Shown: positions 28,442 through 38,700 of the stretch, piece after piece
Layout: every line of letters begins with the position of its first letter
How positions within the stretch are numbered: the stretch's first letter is position 1
DNA from: Bacteroidaceae bacterium
GTDB taxonomy: Bacteria > Bacteroidota > Bacteroidia > Bacteroidales > Bacteroidaceae
DNA: 64,000 nt
NCBI GenBank assembly: GCA_024688885.1
Contig: JAILDV010000053.1
Span: forward strand, 36,988-100,987
Reading direction: 5' to 3'
Position numbers and translations under genes: made by a program
The notes under the pieces: model-generated
Databases searched by the model: none
What the model was told of the DNA's origin: nothing
Seen by the model: only the letters and a program-made list of their open reading frames with translations

Positions 28442-31038
28442 TCCTTTACAAGCACTTTCTTCACCTTTTCGCCCTTACGGATGATGATGAATTGCCCCTT
28501 CTGCACATTCGTCATGTTCTTGATTTGCCTACCCTGCAAGTCATAATACTGTTCCACATCCGAACGGGAAGCATCCACCACATCCTCAATGCCTGTTGAA
28601 GAAAGATCCAGAGGAATGAAATCCTCCGTAGAGCCAAGTTGTGCATAGACATCAAAAGGCACCAAGGTTGAAACGGCCGTCTGCCGAACCCAACCCCATT
28701 GACCATCCTTCTGTCCCAAAACGTAATCACCTGCACAAAGCGGTATCTGCACATAGGTTCCTCGGAAGGTAGCTTCCAGAGGACTAGTAGCAAAGGAGAC
28801 CTGATGCATGACAGCTTCTTCACCCACTGTGAAGGTCACATCGCCATTCGCAACAATGAACACAGGCTGATGAGCAGCAATTGTCGTCACCTCTTGCAAC
28901 ATCTGGTCATCGCCAATGGTGTATGCCGTCACACCCTTAGGCACATTCGCCGCAAATGGTAACATCAGCATACGTGCACCTTCCACATGAACCTCCAATG
29001 ATGCATCCTGGGCTGTGAAGGCAGTCGCAGGACGGAAGTCACCACCTGTTGCCGAGAGTTTCAAGATTGGGCAAACTGCACCTTTCACCACATTATCAGC
29101 AGTCAGTGTGCTTTCCTCACCCACATACACCACACGGTTAGTTCCGTCCAGCCATGGCAGTTCCGCAGGCAAGCCCGTCACCCCCGTCAAGTCAAGACTG
29201 GTGCAAGCCTCATCCTCGGTATATTCCAGCACATTGCTGTCATCTGCCACGTAAGCACCACTCAGTTTTGCAGCATAATTGTTTCCATTGTCCAAATAGA
29301 CATCGCCAAACGTGATGGTCAGATGCGATTGGGCATTGTCACAAGTGAAGGAAATCAATCCCATGCAACCATCAGTAAGAGTTGCAGGCGAAAGATCCAA
29401 TACCACATCAAAGTTCTGTGCACGGCTCAAGTCAATACGTTCATATTCATGTTTCTGCACCTTGCCCTCATCATTCACATAGATAAGTGTAGGAGCACCC
29501 ATCGTAAGTGAATTGGTGGAGGTCACCTTGTTGATGTGCATGACCAACCTCGAGAAGCGGTCACTCAGTGCCACATACCCGCTGGCAGCAGTTGTTCGGG
29601 TTGAAATGAGCGGATTAGAGGCATCGAAAGTCTTAGTCTTACCACTCAGTTTGTAGGTGGTACCGAAATTCGTCTTCGTGGTTTGCATATCATCAAGGCG
29701 GTTGAATCGAGTTGTCGAACCAGTCATGTTCGAAGCCTGACGGTCACGCGAGCGCACAAACAGCACCGTGCATACACTTTTGGCAGCGATAGTTGCCACA
29801 GGACGGCACGTCTCCTTCTCCTGATTCAGCACCGTCTTCGAGAAGTTCTTCGTTTTTGCGGTTGTGTAGAGTTCACCCTTCTCCGTATAGAACGGCAAAT
29901 CTACAGTCAGCGTCACCTCTTCATCACCACTGTTCGACATCACAGCCACCACAGTGTCACCCGTCTGCGACAGATATGCCGAACTTTCCAAACTATTGCC
30001 ACTCCATGTGGCATCAATGCGAGTCATGCCCGTTACAAACTTGGCAAAGTGCGCCATGATGTAACCACGTTTCGTGATGACACCATTCGATGTACCACGC
30101 TGTCCATCACCCATCATCGCATAGAAGCGCTTCGATGCATAGTGAATCCATGCATTGAAGTCACCCACCATGCAGTTGTTGATGGCTGAGAAGAAATTGA
30201 AGAAGTCCTTCGAGAAGTCGAAGTTGCGCATGTCACTCTCCTGCTTGTTCTCATTCCAGTTGATGAGGTACTCTGTCATCCACACCTCCTTGCCCTTCTT
30301 CCCATGGTTCTTATATGACGACTGGATGCCACCATACTGGTGTCCGCCATAAATGTCGAAGCATTCGAGCACATCTGTCTTATTCAGCGCATTGGCGTAG
30401 GAGTCACTCACGCCGATGGTCTCAGGAGCCATCACCTTGCAACTGATGCTCTTTCCGTAAGTCTTCACAAACTCAGCCATCTCAGAGGCTGACCACAGGC
30501 ACCCCGCATACGTGGCATCCCAATCGGGCTCGTTCTGAATGGAGATGGCATCCAACTCCACCCCGTTCTGACGCAGATACTTCACATAGTCATCCAGATA
30601 CTTCGCGTAATCAGGCCAATTGGCTTTCTTCAACTTACCCGTGGTGCCATCGCTGTTCTTCGCGTTGCTGGTTCCGTTCGTCTTCCACTCGGCTGGCTGT
30701 CCCCAAGGCGAGGCAAACACGATGAGTCCCATCTGCTTGGCTTTCTTGGCAGTAGCCAACGACTGTCCCCACGCATTCTTTCCGATGGGGATATAGAGTC
30801 GCATGATATTACACCCCACAGTGCTGTTCTTTCCCCACACCTTTTCAATCTCCGTGTTTGACATATGGTTATATGTAAATTGCGGGCTACACACAAATCC
30901 ACCAAAACCAGTGATACGCTGATGCGTCTTCTGAGCATCGAGGTGCACTGTAGCCTTTGTTTGCGCGATTGCCACAGACGAGATGGTCGCAAAAAGGATT
31001 GCCATCATCGTCACGTTTTTCCATTTTCCGTCTATCAT
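28438..31038 (-). CDS. GH30 family glycoside hydrolase (glucuronoxylanase-like) with C-terminal extension and tail
   Basis: HQRITGFGGFVCSPQFTYNHM, AISIQNEPDWDATYAGCLWSASEM, KEVWMTEYLIN; tail YYDLQGRQIKNMTNVQKGQFIIIRKGEKVKKVLVKD. Confidence 0.88.
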   Translation of the reverse strand: MIDGKWKNVTMMAILFATISSVAIAQTKATVHLDAQKTHQRITGFGGFVCSPQFTYNHMSNTEIEKVWGKNSTVGCNIMRLYIPIGKNAWGQSLATAKKAKQMGLIVFASPWGQPAEWKTNGTSNAKNSDGTTGKLKKANWPDYAKYLDDYVKYLRQNGVELDAISIQNEPDWDATYAGCLWSASEMAEFVKTYGKSISCKVMAPETIGVSDSYANALNKTDVLECFDIYGGHQYGGIQSSYKNHGKKGKEVWMTEYLINWNENKQESDMRNFDFSKDFFNFFSAINNCMVGDFNAWIHYASKRFYAMMGDGQRGTSNGVITKRGYIMAHFAKFVTGMTRIDATWSGNSLESSAYLSQTGDTVVAVMSNSGDEEVTLTVDLPFYTEKGELYTTAKTKNFSKTVLNQEKETCRPVATIAAKSVCTVLFVRSRDRQASNMTGSTTRFNRLDDMQTTKTNFGTTYKLSGKTKTFDASNPLISTRTTAASGYVALSDRFSRLVMHINKVTSTNSLTMGAPTLIYVNDEGKVQKHEYERIDLSRAQNFDVVLDLSPATLTDGCMGLISFTCDNAQSHLTITFGDVYLDNGNNYAAKLSGAYVADDSNVLEYTEDEACTSLDLTGVTGLPAELPWLDGTNRVVYVGEESTLTADNVVKGAVCPILKLSATGGDFRPATAFTAQDASLEVHVEGARMLMLPFAANVPKGVTAYTIGDDQMLQEVTTIAAHQPVFIVANGDVTFTVGEEAVMHQVSFATSPLEATFRGTYVQIPLCAGDYVLGQKDGQWGWVRQTAVSTLVPFDVYAQLGSTEDFIPLDLSSTGIEDVVDASRSDVEQYYDLQGRQIKNMTNVQKGQFIIIRKGEKVKKVLVKD

Positions 31039-31345
31039 GCTATTATTCAAGTTTTTGGTAATACACTCTTCGTGTTGGTTAAATATGTACAATTATTTGC
31101 GCGACAAAGTTAGTATTTATCTTCCAGATTCATCATCTTCCACGTTACATATATTTATTCACATGTTACAACCGTTTCGTACCTGCTCCACTTCTTAGTA
31201 GTTCGAGGAGTTAAAGGATTCAGAAGCCGAATGTGTTACTGACGTCAGAGGGATTGGTTTCACTTCTAAGCAGAGCGATAATCCCCCTTTACTCCCACAT
31301 AAAGAATAAAAGAGTGACCAAGCACAACAAAAAGAGTTTTTCCTT

Positions 31346-31376
31346 TGGCATTTCGCTCGGAATGTACTACCTTTGC
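31346..31376 (+). promoter_or_regulatory. Bacteroidetes-type promoter (TTG-N20-TACCTTTG) for the SNF2 helicase gene
   Basis: TTG 31346-31348 and TACCTTTG 31369-31376 with 20-nt spacer, before ATG 31403. Confidence 0.6.
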
Positions 31377-31402
31377 ACGCTTTTAACCAACACAAACGAT
31401 TC

Positions 31403-34400
31403 ATGGTATTTGACAAGTACGAACAACTGAGTGAGGATGCACAACGGCTGCTCTGCTTCCATGTTGACATGGGAGTGGATTCCAACAAGCGGATGGACGA
31501 GCACATCTACATTTTGGGGCAGTATTGCTTCAAAGTGTTCGATGGCAAGGCCGCATTGAACGAGCTGGTACAAAAAGGCATCTTCACAGAAGAGGGGAAA
31601 GATTGGTATTCCAATATGCCACGCTATGGGGTGAATGAAGAGGATTTCATACCTGCACTGTGGTATCTGTATGAATGCCGTAAGGATTTGTTGCTGGCAT
31701 TCAAGAAATTGCAACAGTTTAGCGGTCAGACCTACATGTTTGTGCGATATGCAGTCAAACAGTTAGTGGAGAGCAACTACCAACTATGCCGCAGTGCCAA
31801 TGTAATTGGGAAAGACCACGTGCATCTTTTCTATAGCGTGGCGACAGAACCCCGTTTCCAGTCATTATTTGAGAACTTGCAAACAGAATCCTTCATGCAG
31901 TTCTACGGGCACCTGAGCAACTACCTCCTCTGCCACGACATGGTGGTCGATATGACATTGACACTCACCATCATCAGCAACTACAACGCCATTACAGAAT
32001 CCTCGCGCTTCCGTCTGTTAGCAGAGATGGAACTTTACGAATACATCGCCACTGGACAAGCACCCTCTGAAGGCATCTACTCTAACATCTCAGCAGGATT
32101 TCAGTTGGGGGCATTGCGGAACCTTTGTGCAGGCAAGGTCATTGAGTCAGCGCAGTGGTTTGACATGGCACTGAAGACACAACTGAAGGAAGGAGGAATA
32201 AGAGGCTATTTCCTCAATGGACTGCTGACGTTCTATCTGGTGTTATCATATATGGCTGTGGCTTCGGAAGGGACAACAGACAACGGACAACAGACAACAG
32301 AACGCGGAAAGATGGCTGCCGCCTGTCGTAACAGACTCAAGGAGCTTGTAGCGAACATGGGAGTGAGAACAGACAGACAGATGTTGCCTGCCAGACTTTT
32401 AGCTGAAGATTTCTGCAACATCAGCATTTCCCTGCACAAAGAACAAGTACAGAAAATGTATGAGGATGGAGTCAATGGCGAATTACCACCACTGTTTCGC
32501 CATTTGGCATTCTTGCTTGCCAACTACTTGGGTTATCCCACCAACGGCATGGATGTCAATCTCTGCATTCCCCATTTGGCATTGCTGCAACATGAGATGT
32601 CGAAATATCTTCCTTTATACGACTACGAACGCGAATCATTGCGTCATCGTTTCGGTGACCACCCCACTCTCGCGAACATTTACCACAAGGCAGAATGGGA
32701 ATCCGTGTTACAGGGTCTGATAGACGAGGCAAACGGCAGCAAGCCTGTAATCGAGATGCAAGACACGCGATTGATGTATCTTCGTGAGTCTGCTGATTCG
32801 CGCACCATACAAGTCAGGGAACAGACACGACTGAAGAACGGTGCATGGGGTAATGGCAAGCGACTGAGTGATACCAGATACAGAAGAGGAGACGTGGAAT
32901 GCATGAACAATGCCGACCGCCGCATATTGGCACGACTCAACCACAGCGAGCATTGGGAACTGCTGGTGGAAGACGTGATTGAGGAAATGGTTGACGAAAG
33001 TCGCCTGTACGTCGGTCCATCAGTTCCATATGAGCTGGTGAAGGTGGATCGGGACAAGCCCTATCTGATTGTAGAGAAGGAAGACGACCGGTTTGTGGTT
33101 AAGTCAAACGTGCCACTTGGAAATGCAAAGGATGACCTTGTGATTGTGGAGGACTCTCCCACACACTACAGCCTCATCAACATTCCTAATGAAATACGCG
33201 GCTACTACGTCAAATTACTGCAGCTGGGCAGTCTGCCCCTGGAAGCGGAGAACACCCTCAGAAGCCTTTTGGCAAAGATTGGCGGCAAGGTGGAACTGCA
33301 CTCTTCATTGATAGAGGGCGGCAGCACCCTACCCCTTGTTGATGGACAATGGAACGTAGGATTCAAACTTAGCCCCAAGCAAGGCAGCAACTGGGAAGTG
33401 GAAATCTTTGTACGTCCCCTGCAAGGAGGCAGAAAGACGTTACGTTTAGGAAAAGGTGACGACACCATCATCGATGAGAACGAAGAAGGTCGTGTGAGGG
33501 TGAAGCGCAACATGGAGATGGAACGACAAAACCTTGAGTTGGTACATGCCTTCTGGCGAAGCGAAGGGTATGATGAAGAAGAGGCTGTCTATCCCCCTGA
33601 GTTCATGCTTGACCTCGTACAACTGATACAAGAGCACCCCGACACTTTTTATGCCGAATGGCCTGAAGGTCAAGGTTTCAAGATTCGCAACCTCACCAAG
33701 GGCACAGGTTCATGGAGCGGTGTGGTGAAACAGCGTGGTCAATGGTTCGACATCGAGGGTGAGGTCAACATCGACGAACAAACGCGCATCAGCATCAGCG
33801 AACTGCTGGAACTGGTGGGTAAGAGCAAGGGTAAGTTTGTCAAAATTGCCGAAGGTGAATTCCTTGCCTTGAGCGAGAAACTAAGGAACCAATTGAAGGC
33901 GCTTGATGCCATTGCCAACCGTGAACGTGGCAAAATCAAGATTTCACCTTTCAGTGCAGCCTTGATGGGCGATGACCTCCTGTATGGTGAAATGAGACTG
34001 GACATGGACGAAAAACTCATGGACATCCGAAAGCGCATCCTTGAAGGTTCCAATTACAGTCCTGAAGTGCCTAAAGAACTGAATGCAACCCTACGTCCCT
34101 ACCAGAAGGACGGCTACATCTGGATAGCCCGCCTCAACAGTTGGGGAGCCGGAGCTTTGCTTGCCGACGACATGGGACTTGGCAAAACCATACAAACCAT
34201 TGCATTCCTTTTGTTGAAGAAGGAAGAAGGGCCATCCCTTGTGGTGGCACCTGCATCTGTTGCACCGAACTGGAAGACAGAGATGGAAAAATTTGCGCCT
34301 ACCCTCAACGTGCAGATTCTCAATTTTGCGACTGACCGTCAACAAACCATTCAAGATGCCAAGGCTGGCGACGTGATAGTGACCACCTACGGCATCCTGC

Positions 34401-35452
34401 TCAGCATACAAGAACACATCACCAAGAAACATTGGAACGTGGCATGTCTGGACGAGGCACACATCATCAAGAATAGAGGGGCCAAGACCAGTGCCGCAGC
34501 GATGAAAATACAAGCAGACAATTGTGTGATGCTGACAGGTACGCCCGTACAGAACCACCTGGGTGAGCTTTGGAGCCTTTTCCAATTCGTCAATCCAGGA
34601 CTTTTGGGCAACTACGAACATTTCTCACAAAAGTTCATCATTCCCATCGAAGGACATCAAGATAAAGAAAAGCAGGAACAGCTTGAACACATCGTACACC
34701 CCTTCATGCTCAGGCGCACCAAACAGGCTGTGCTGAAAGAACTGCCCGAAAAGACAGAAATCTACCATTCCGTGGAAATGAACCGCGATGAACTTGCCAT
34801 TTACGAAAGCATCCGCATCCGCGCCGAGAAGATGCTCCAAGCCTCAGGAGCAGAAATTGACATGCATGTATTGGCAGAAATCACACGACTGCGCCAAGCG
34901 GCATGCAGCGCACAACTCATTGAACCGAAATGGACTGGCGAGTGTTCCAAGATCACAGCTCTCACTGAATTGCTGCAAGGTGTCATTGAGGGAGGAAACA
35001 CAGCTTTGGTATTCAGTCAGTTCGTCAGTTTCTTCGATCTTGTCAGACGTGAGCTTGACCGTCTTGGCATGTCCTACTTCTACATTGATGGTGGGGTGCC
35101 TCTCAAGCAACGCACCGAGATGGTGGATGCCTTCCAGCGTGGTGAAAGGCCCATTTTCCTCATCAGTCTTAAAGCTGGAGGATTGGGTCTAAACCTCACT
35201 CAAGCCAACTATGTGTTCCACCTCGATCCATGGTGGAATCCTGCCATTGAGCAACAAGCCACCGACCGTACCTACCGCATCGGACAGAACCGTGCTGTCA
35301 CTGTCTATCACCTGGTCAGCAAGAACACCATCGAGGAGAAAATCATCCGTCTCCACCAGACCAAGCGAGACCTTGCCGAGAACATTCTGGCAGGAACAGA
35401 TGCCAGTTACAAACTCACAGGCAAAGATTTGCTCGAAATGGTTGCCCAATAA
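31403..35452 (+). CDS. SNF2/Swi2-family DEAD/DEAH-box helicase
   Basis: LADDMGLGKTIQTIAFLLL, VACLDEAHIIKN, LTGTPVQNHLGELWSLFQF, LISLKAGGLGLNLTQANYVFHLDPWWNPAIEQQATDRTYRIGQ. Confidence 0.96.
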   Translation: MVFDKYEQLSEDAQRLLCFHVDMGVDSNKRMDEHIYILGQYCFKVFDGKAALNELVQKGIFTEEGKDWYSNMPRYGVNEEDFIPALWYLYECRKDLLLAFKKLQQFSGQTYMFVRYAVKQLVESNYQLCRSANVIGKDHVHLFYSVATEPRFQSLFENLQTESFMQFYGHLSNYLLCHDMVVDMTLTLTIISNYNAITESSRFRLLAEMELYEYIATGQAPSEGIYSNISAGFQLGALRNLCAGKVIESAQWFDMALKTQLKEGGIRGYFLNGLLTFYLVLSYMAVASEGTTDNGQQTTERGKMAAACRNRLKELVANMGVRTDRQMLPARLLAEDFCNISISLHKEQVQKMYEDGVNGELPPLFRHLAFLLANYLGYPTNGMDVNLCIPHLALLQHEMSKYLPLYDYERESLRHRFGDHPTLANIYHKAEWESVLQGLIDEANGSKPVIEMQDTRLMYLRESADSRTIQVREQTRLKNGAWGNGKRLSDTRYRRGDVECMNNADRRILARLNHSEHWELLVEDVIEEMVDESRLYVGPSVPYELVKVDRDKPYLIVEKEDDRFVVKSNVPLGNAKDDLVIVEDSPTHYSLINIPNEIRGYYVKLLQLGSLPLEAENTLRSLLAKIGGKVELHSSLIEGGSTLPLVDGQWNVGFKLSPKQGSNWEVEIFVRPLQGGRKTLRLGKGDDTIIDENEEGRVRVKRNMEMERQNLELVHAFWRSEGYDEEEAVYPPEFMLDLVQLIQEHPDTFYAEWPEGQGFKIRNLTKGTGSWSGVVKQRGQWFDIEGEVNIDEQTRISISELLELVGKSKGKFVKIAEGEFLALSEKLRNQLKALDAIANRERGKIKISPFSAALMGDDLLYGEMRLDMDEKLMDIRKRILEGSNYSPEVPKELNATLRPYQKDGYIWIARLNSWGAGALLADDMGLGKTIQTIAFLLLKKEEGPSLVVAPASVAPNWKTEMEKFAPTLNVQILNFATDRQQTIQDAKAGDVIVTTYGILLSIQEHITKKHWNVACLDEAHIIKNRGAKTSAAAMKIQADNCVMLTGTPVQNHLGELWSLFQFVNPGLLGNYEHFSQKFIIPIEGHQDKEKQEQLEHIVHPFMLRRTKQAVLKELPEKTEIYHSVEMNRDELAIYESIRIRAEKMLQASGAEIDMHVLAEITRLRQAACSAQLIEPKWTGECSKITALTELLQGVIEGGNTALVFSQFVSFFDLVRRELDRLGMSYFYIDGGVPLKQRTEMVDAFQRGERPIFLISLKAGGLGLNLTQANYVFHLDPWWNPAIEQQATDRTYRIGQNRAVTVYHLVSKNTIEEKIIRLHQTKRDLAENILAGTDASYKLTGKDLLEMVAQ
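32271..32300 (+). repeat. GGACAACAGACAAC direct repeat inside the SNF2 helicase reading frame
   Basis: ggacaacagacaacggacaacagacaacag; two units of a 14-bp motif, in-frame (GTTDNGQQTTE). Confidence 0.75.
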
Positions 35453-35472
35453 AATGATTATTCGTAACTTTG
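35442..35472 (+). promoter_or_regulatory. Promoter-like TTG-N20-TAACTTTG overlapping the 3' end of the helicase gene, upstream of the intergenic repeat and PL11 gene
   Basis: TTG 35442-35444; TAACTTTG 35465-35472. Confidence 0.5.
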
Positions 35473-35491
35473 ACACCACTTTAACATTATA

Positions 35492-35680
35492 CACTCAACT
35501 TTCGGAAGTTATCGCTGCGCTCGAAGTAATCGAAGCTACTCCGAATTAGGAATGAGGAGTTAGGAATTAGGAATGGAATCTGTCAACTGTCAATTGTCAA
35601 CTGTCAATTGTCAACTAAGCGCAGCGCTCACTTCACTAACTGCATTAACTTCAAGTAAATAAAACTCTCGAAACTTAAAA
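35492..35680 (+). repeat. Mosaic intergenic repeat element (copy D)
   Basis: caactttcggaagttatcgctgcgctcgaagtaatcgaag ... tcaactgtcaattgtcaact ... aagcgcagcgctcacttc...aacttc; homologous to 21388-21580 and others. Confidence 0.8.
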
Positions 35681-35734
35681 AATATCATATTCTTAGCAAC
35701 AATAACTAACAGAAACAACTAATTATCCTATTTT

Positions 35735-38700
35735 ATGAAAAAAATCATTCTCACATCCCTCTTCGTCATGCTTGCCGCAGCAGGTTTCGCACAGCGCTTC
35801 ACTGACAAGCTTGACCGTGGACTCGTAGCGGTACCAAGTGGCAATGGAAATTTCGTCAGTTGGCGTGTACTTGGCGAAGAATACTATGATGTGACCTACA
35901 ACCTCTATTGTAATGGTACGAAGATAGCCGAGAACCTTCAGGCATCTAACTACACGCACATTTCAGGCAATGCTTCCAGCAGTTATCAGGTGGCGCCTGT
36001 GGTGCGTGGTGTCGAACAGACAAAGAGCAAGTCTGTGACACGATGGAACAACGGTCACTTCGACATTCCTGTTGCCAAAGTATTGGATCGCAATGGGAAC
36101 GATGTGACTTCCCAATACATCATCAACGACATCTCCTTAGGTGACGTGGATGGTGACGGCATGGTGGAGTTTATGGTGAAGCGCAACTACAAAGGCGACA
36201 TCCTCAATGCCGCCAACACTACCAAGTTCCACCACTACGAATGCTACAAGCTTGACGGTACACGCCTGTGGTGGATAGACCTTGGCCCCAACCTCATGGC
36301 TGGTCCCGATGAACAGTGGGATCTCGTCAGCTACGACTGGGACATGGATGGAAAAGCAGAGTGTCTCATGCGTGGTGCTGACAATATGATTATCCATGCT
36401 GGCGATGGCACAGTCATCAAGGTGGGTAACATGAACTATGTGGCTCCACGTGACGAATACACGCGCAATGGTGCTGAATACCTGCTCTACATGAACGGAG
36501 CCACGGCTGTGCCTTACGATTATCAATCGCAATCAGCGACATACACCCCGATGACATACCCTCTTCCCCGTTTCGAAAGCGATGAAAGTGACTATGCCAC
36601 CGTTTGGGGTAAAAACGACACAGGACACCGTTCGTCCAAGCACTATTTCGGTGCCCCTTATCTTGATGGGCGCAAACCCAGCATCTTCCTTGGACGTGGC
36701 TGTTACAGCCAGCACAAGATGTGTGCGTTGGACGTTGATCCGCAAACTCACCAGCTGAATCAACTCTGGCGTTGGGATGCCACTTCGGGACCTTGGTTTG
36801 GCAATGGTTTCCACAACTTCACCATTGGAGATGTTGACTGGGACGGACGCGATGAAATCATCTTCGGTTCCATGATGATTGACGACAACGGAAAGGGACT
36901 CTGCACCACAGGGCTCGGACATGGCGATGCACAACATTGTGCAGACCTTGACCCTTACCGCAAATACGCAGAGCAGTTCATCTGTAACGAGACACAGCCT
37001 GCCTGCACCTACTACAATGCCACCACTGGCGAAATCTACTACCGTTTGAAATCCACATCAGATGATGGACGTGCGCTATGCGCCAACTTCTCCAATGACT
37101 TTGTGGGCAGCATAGGCAGAAGCACCCAGACAGGCATTGTTTCCACCGTAAAGGATTTGGTGGTGGCAAATGCTCCCGGCGGCACCAACGATGCACTCTT
37201 CTGGCCACACCTTAACCAGCGCATCTATTGGGACGGTGACCTCTGCGATGAAGTGTATGATTCTCCCGGTAGTGCCAATGAAGGACGCGCTGCAGCCATC
37301 TACAAGTATCCATCAGGGCGTCTTTTCAACTCCGACGACTGCCTGACCATCAACGGCACGAAAAACAATGCATGTGCCATTGCCGACATCTTTGGAGACT
37401 GGCGTGAAGAAGTGGTGACGCGTACATCTGACAACAAGAACATCCGCATCTTCACCACGCCCCATGCCACCACTTACCGCATCCCTACCCTCTGGTCTGA
37501 CCACCAGTACCGCAATGCCATGGTGACACAGCCTATCGGATACAACCAACCTCCTCACAAGAGTTACTTCCTTGGTGAACTGGAGGGTATCACTCAGGCT
37601 CCTCCCACCAACACCATGACAGGACGCACCGAGGTGAAAAATGGCGGTACCATCTCCACTACGAGCGACCATCTGATTGTATGTGAGACAAACAACACTA
37701 AAGTGAGCATCCAGGACGGTGCCGCACCCTATATCGTGACCTTCAATGTGCCATCACATGTACAAGGCAATGCAACCAGCGGCACTACCGCAAAGCCTGC
37801 CCCCACTTATCAATACTTCACCTGCGAGGTGACAGGTGGTGGTCTGGCTGGTGATGCCCGTCTCGTAAAACAAGGTGATGGTATCCTCACCTTGCCGAAC
37901 GTGACCATGAAGCACACCGGCAACACTGACGTATGGGCAGGTACTGTCAACTTCAACGGCACATTTCAGAACTCAGCTCTTTGGCTCAACCGCTTTGTAG
38001 AACTGAATTCCAATGGTGGCAAATTCCTCGGTGGCATCAAGGCAGACTACGCCTCCACCATCCGTCCGGGTGGTGAGAACACCATGGGTACCATCACCAC
38101 AACCACCTACACGATGGGCTTTGGTTCACGATTGGCCCTTGATCTCTATTCCGACGGGGTTAAGGCAGACCAAGTGATTGCCGACAAACTTGTCATTGAG
38201 ACCAAACTCAACGAGAAAGTCTGGATGGACTATGGCCCACGCTATCTGCAGCCCGTCATTGAGGTGGTGGAACACTGCAAGGATGGTGCCAAGACCCTCG
38301 AACCTGGCAGCTACATCATCGGTAAGATTGGTGCGGTGTCTGGTTCTCTCAACGACATCAAGATTGAAGGTGTCACCAACCATCGCGCCGTTCTCTCTCT
38401 CAATGCTCAAAACCAGCTCATCCTCACCATCAGTGCCGTGCGTGCTGCAAGCGAGATCGTGTGGACAGGTGCAAACTCTTCCACTTGGGACTTTGCCAAG
38501 ACTGAGAACTTCTACGTAGCAGACGACCAAGCCAAGGCTGCTGACATCTTTGTGAAGGGCGACATTGTCAACTTCACCGATGAAGCCTCCAAGACATCCA
38601 TCGCCATCACTGAAAATCTCGATCCCAAGACGTTTAAGGTAAATGCCTCCAAGAACTACACCATCTCGGGCAATGGAGCCATCACCTCTGGTGCTTTGGT

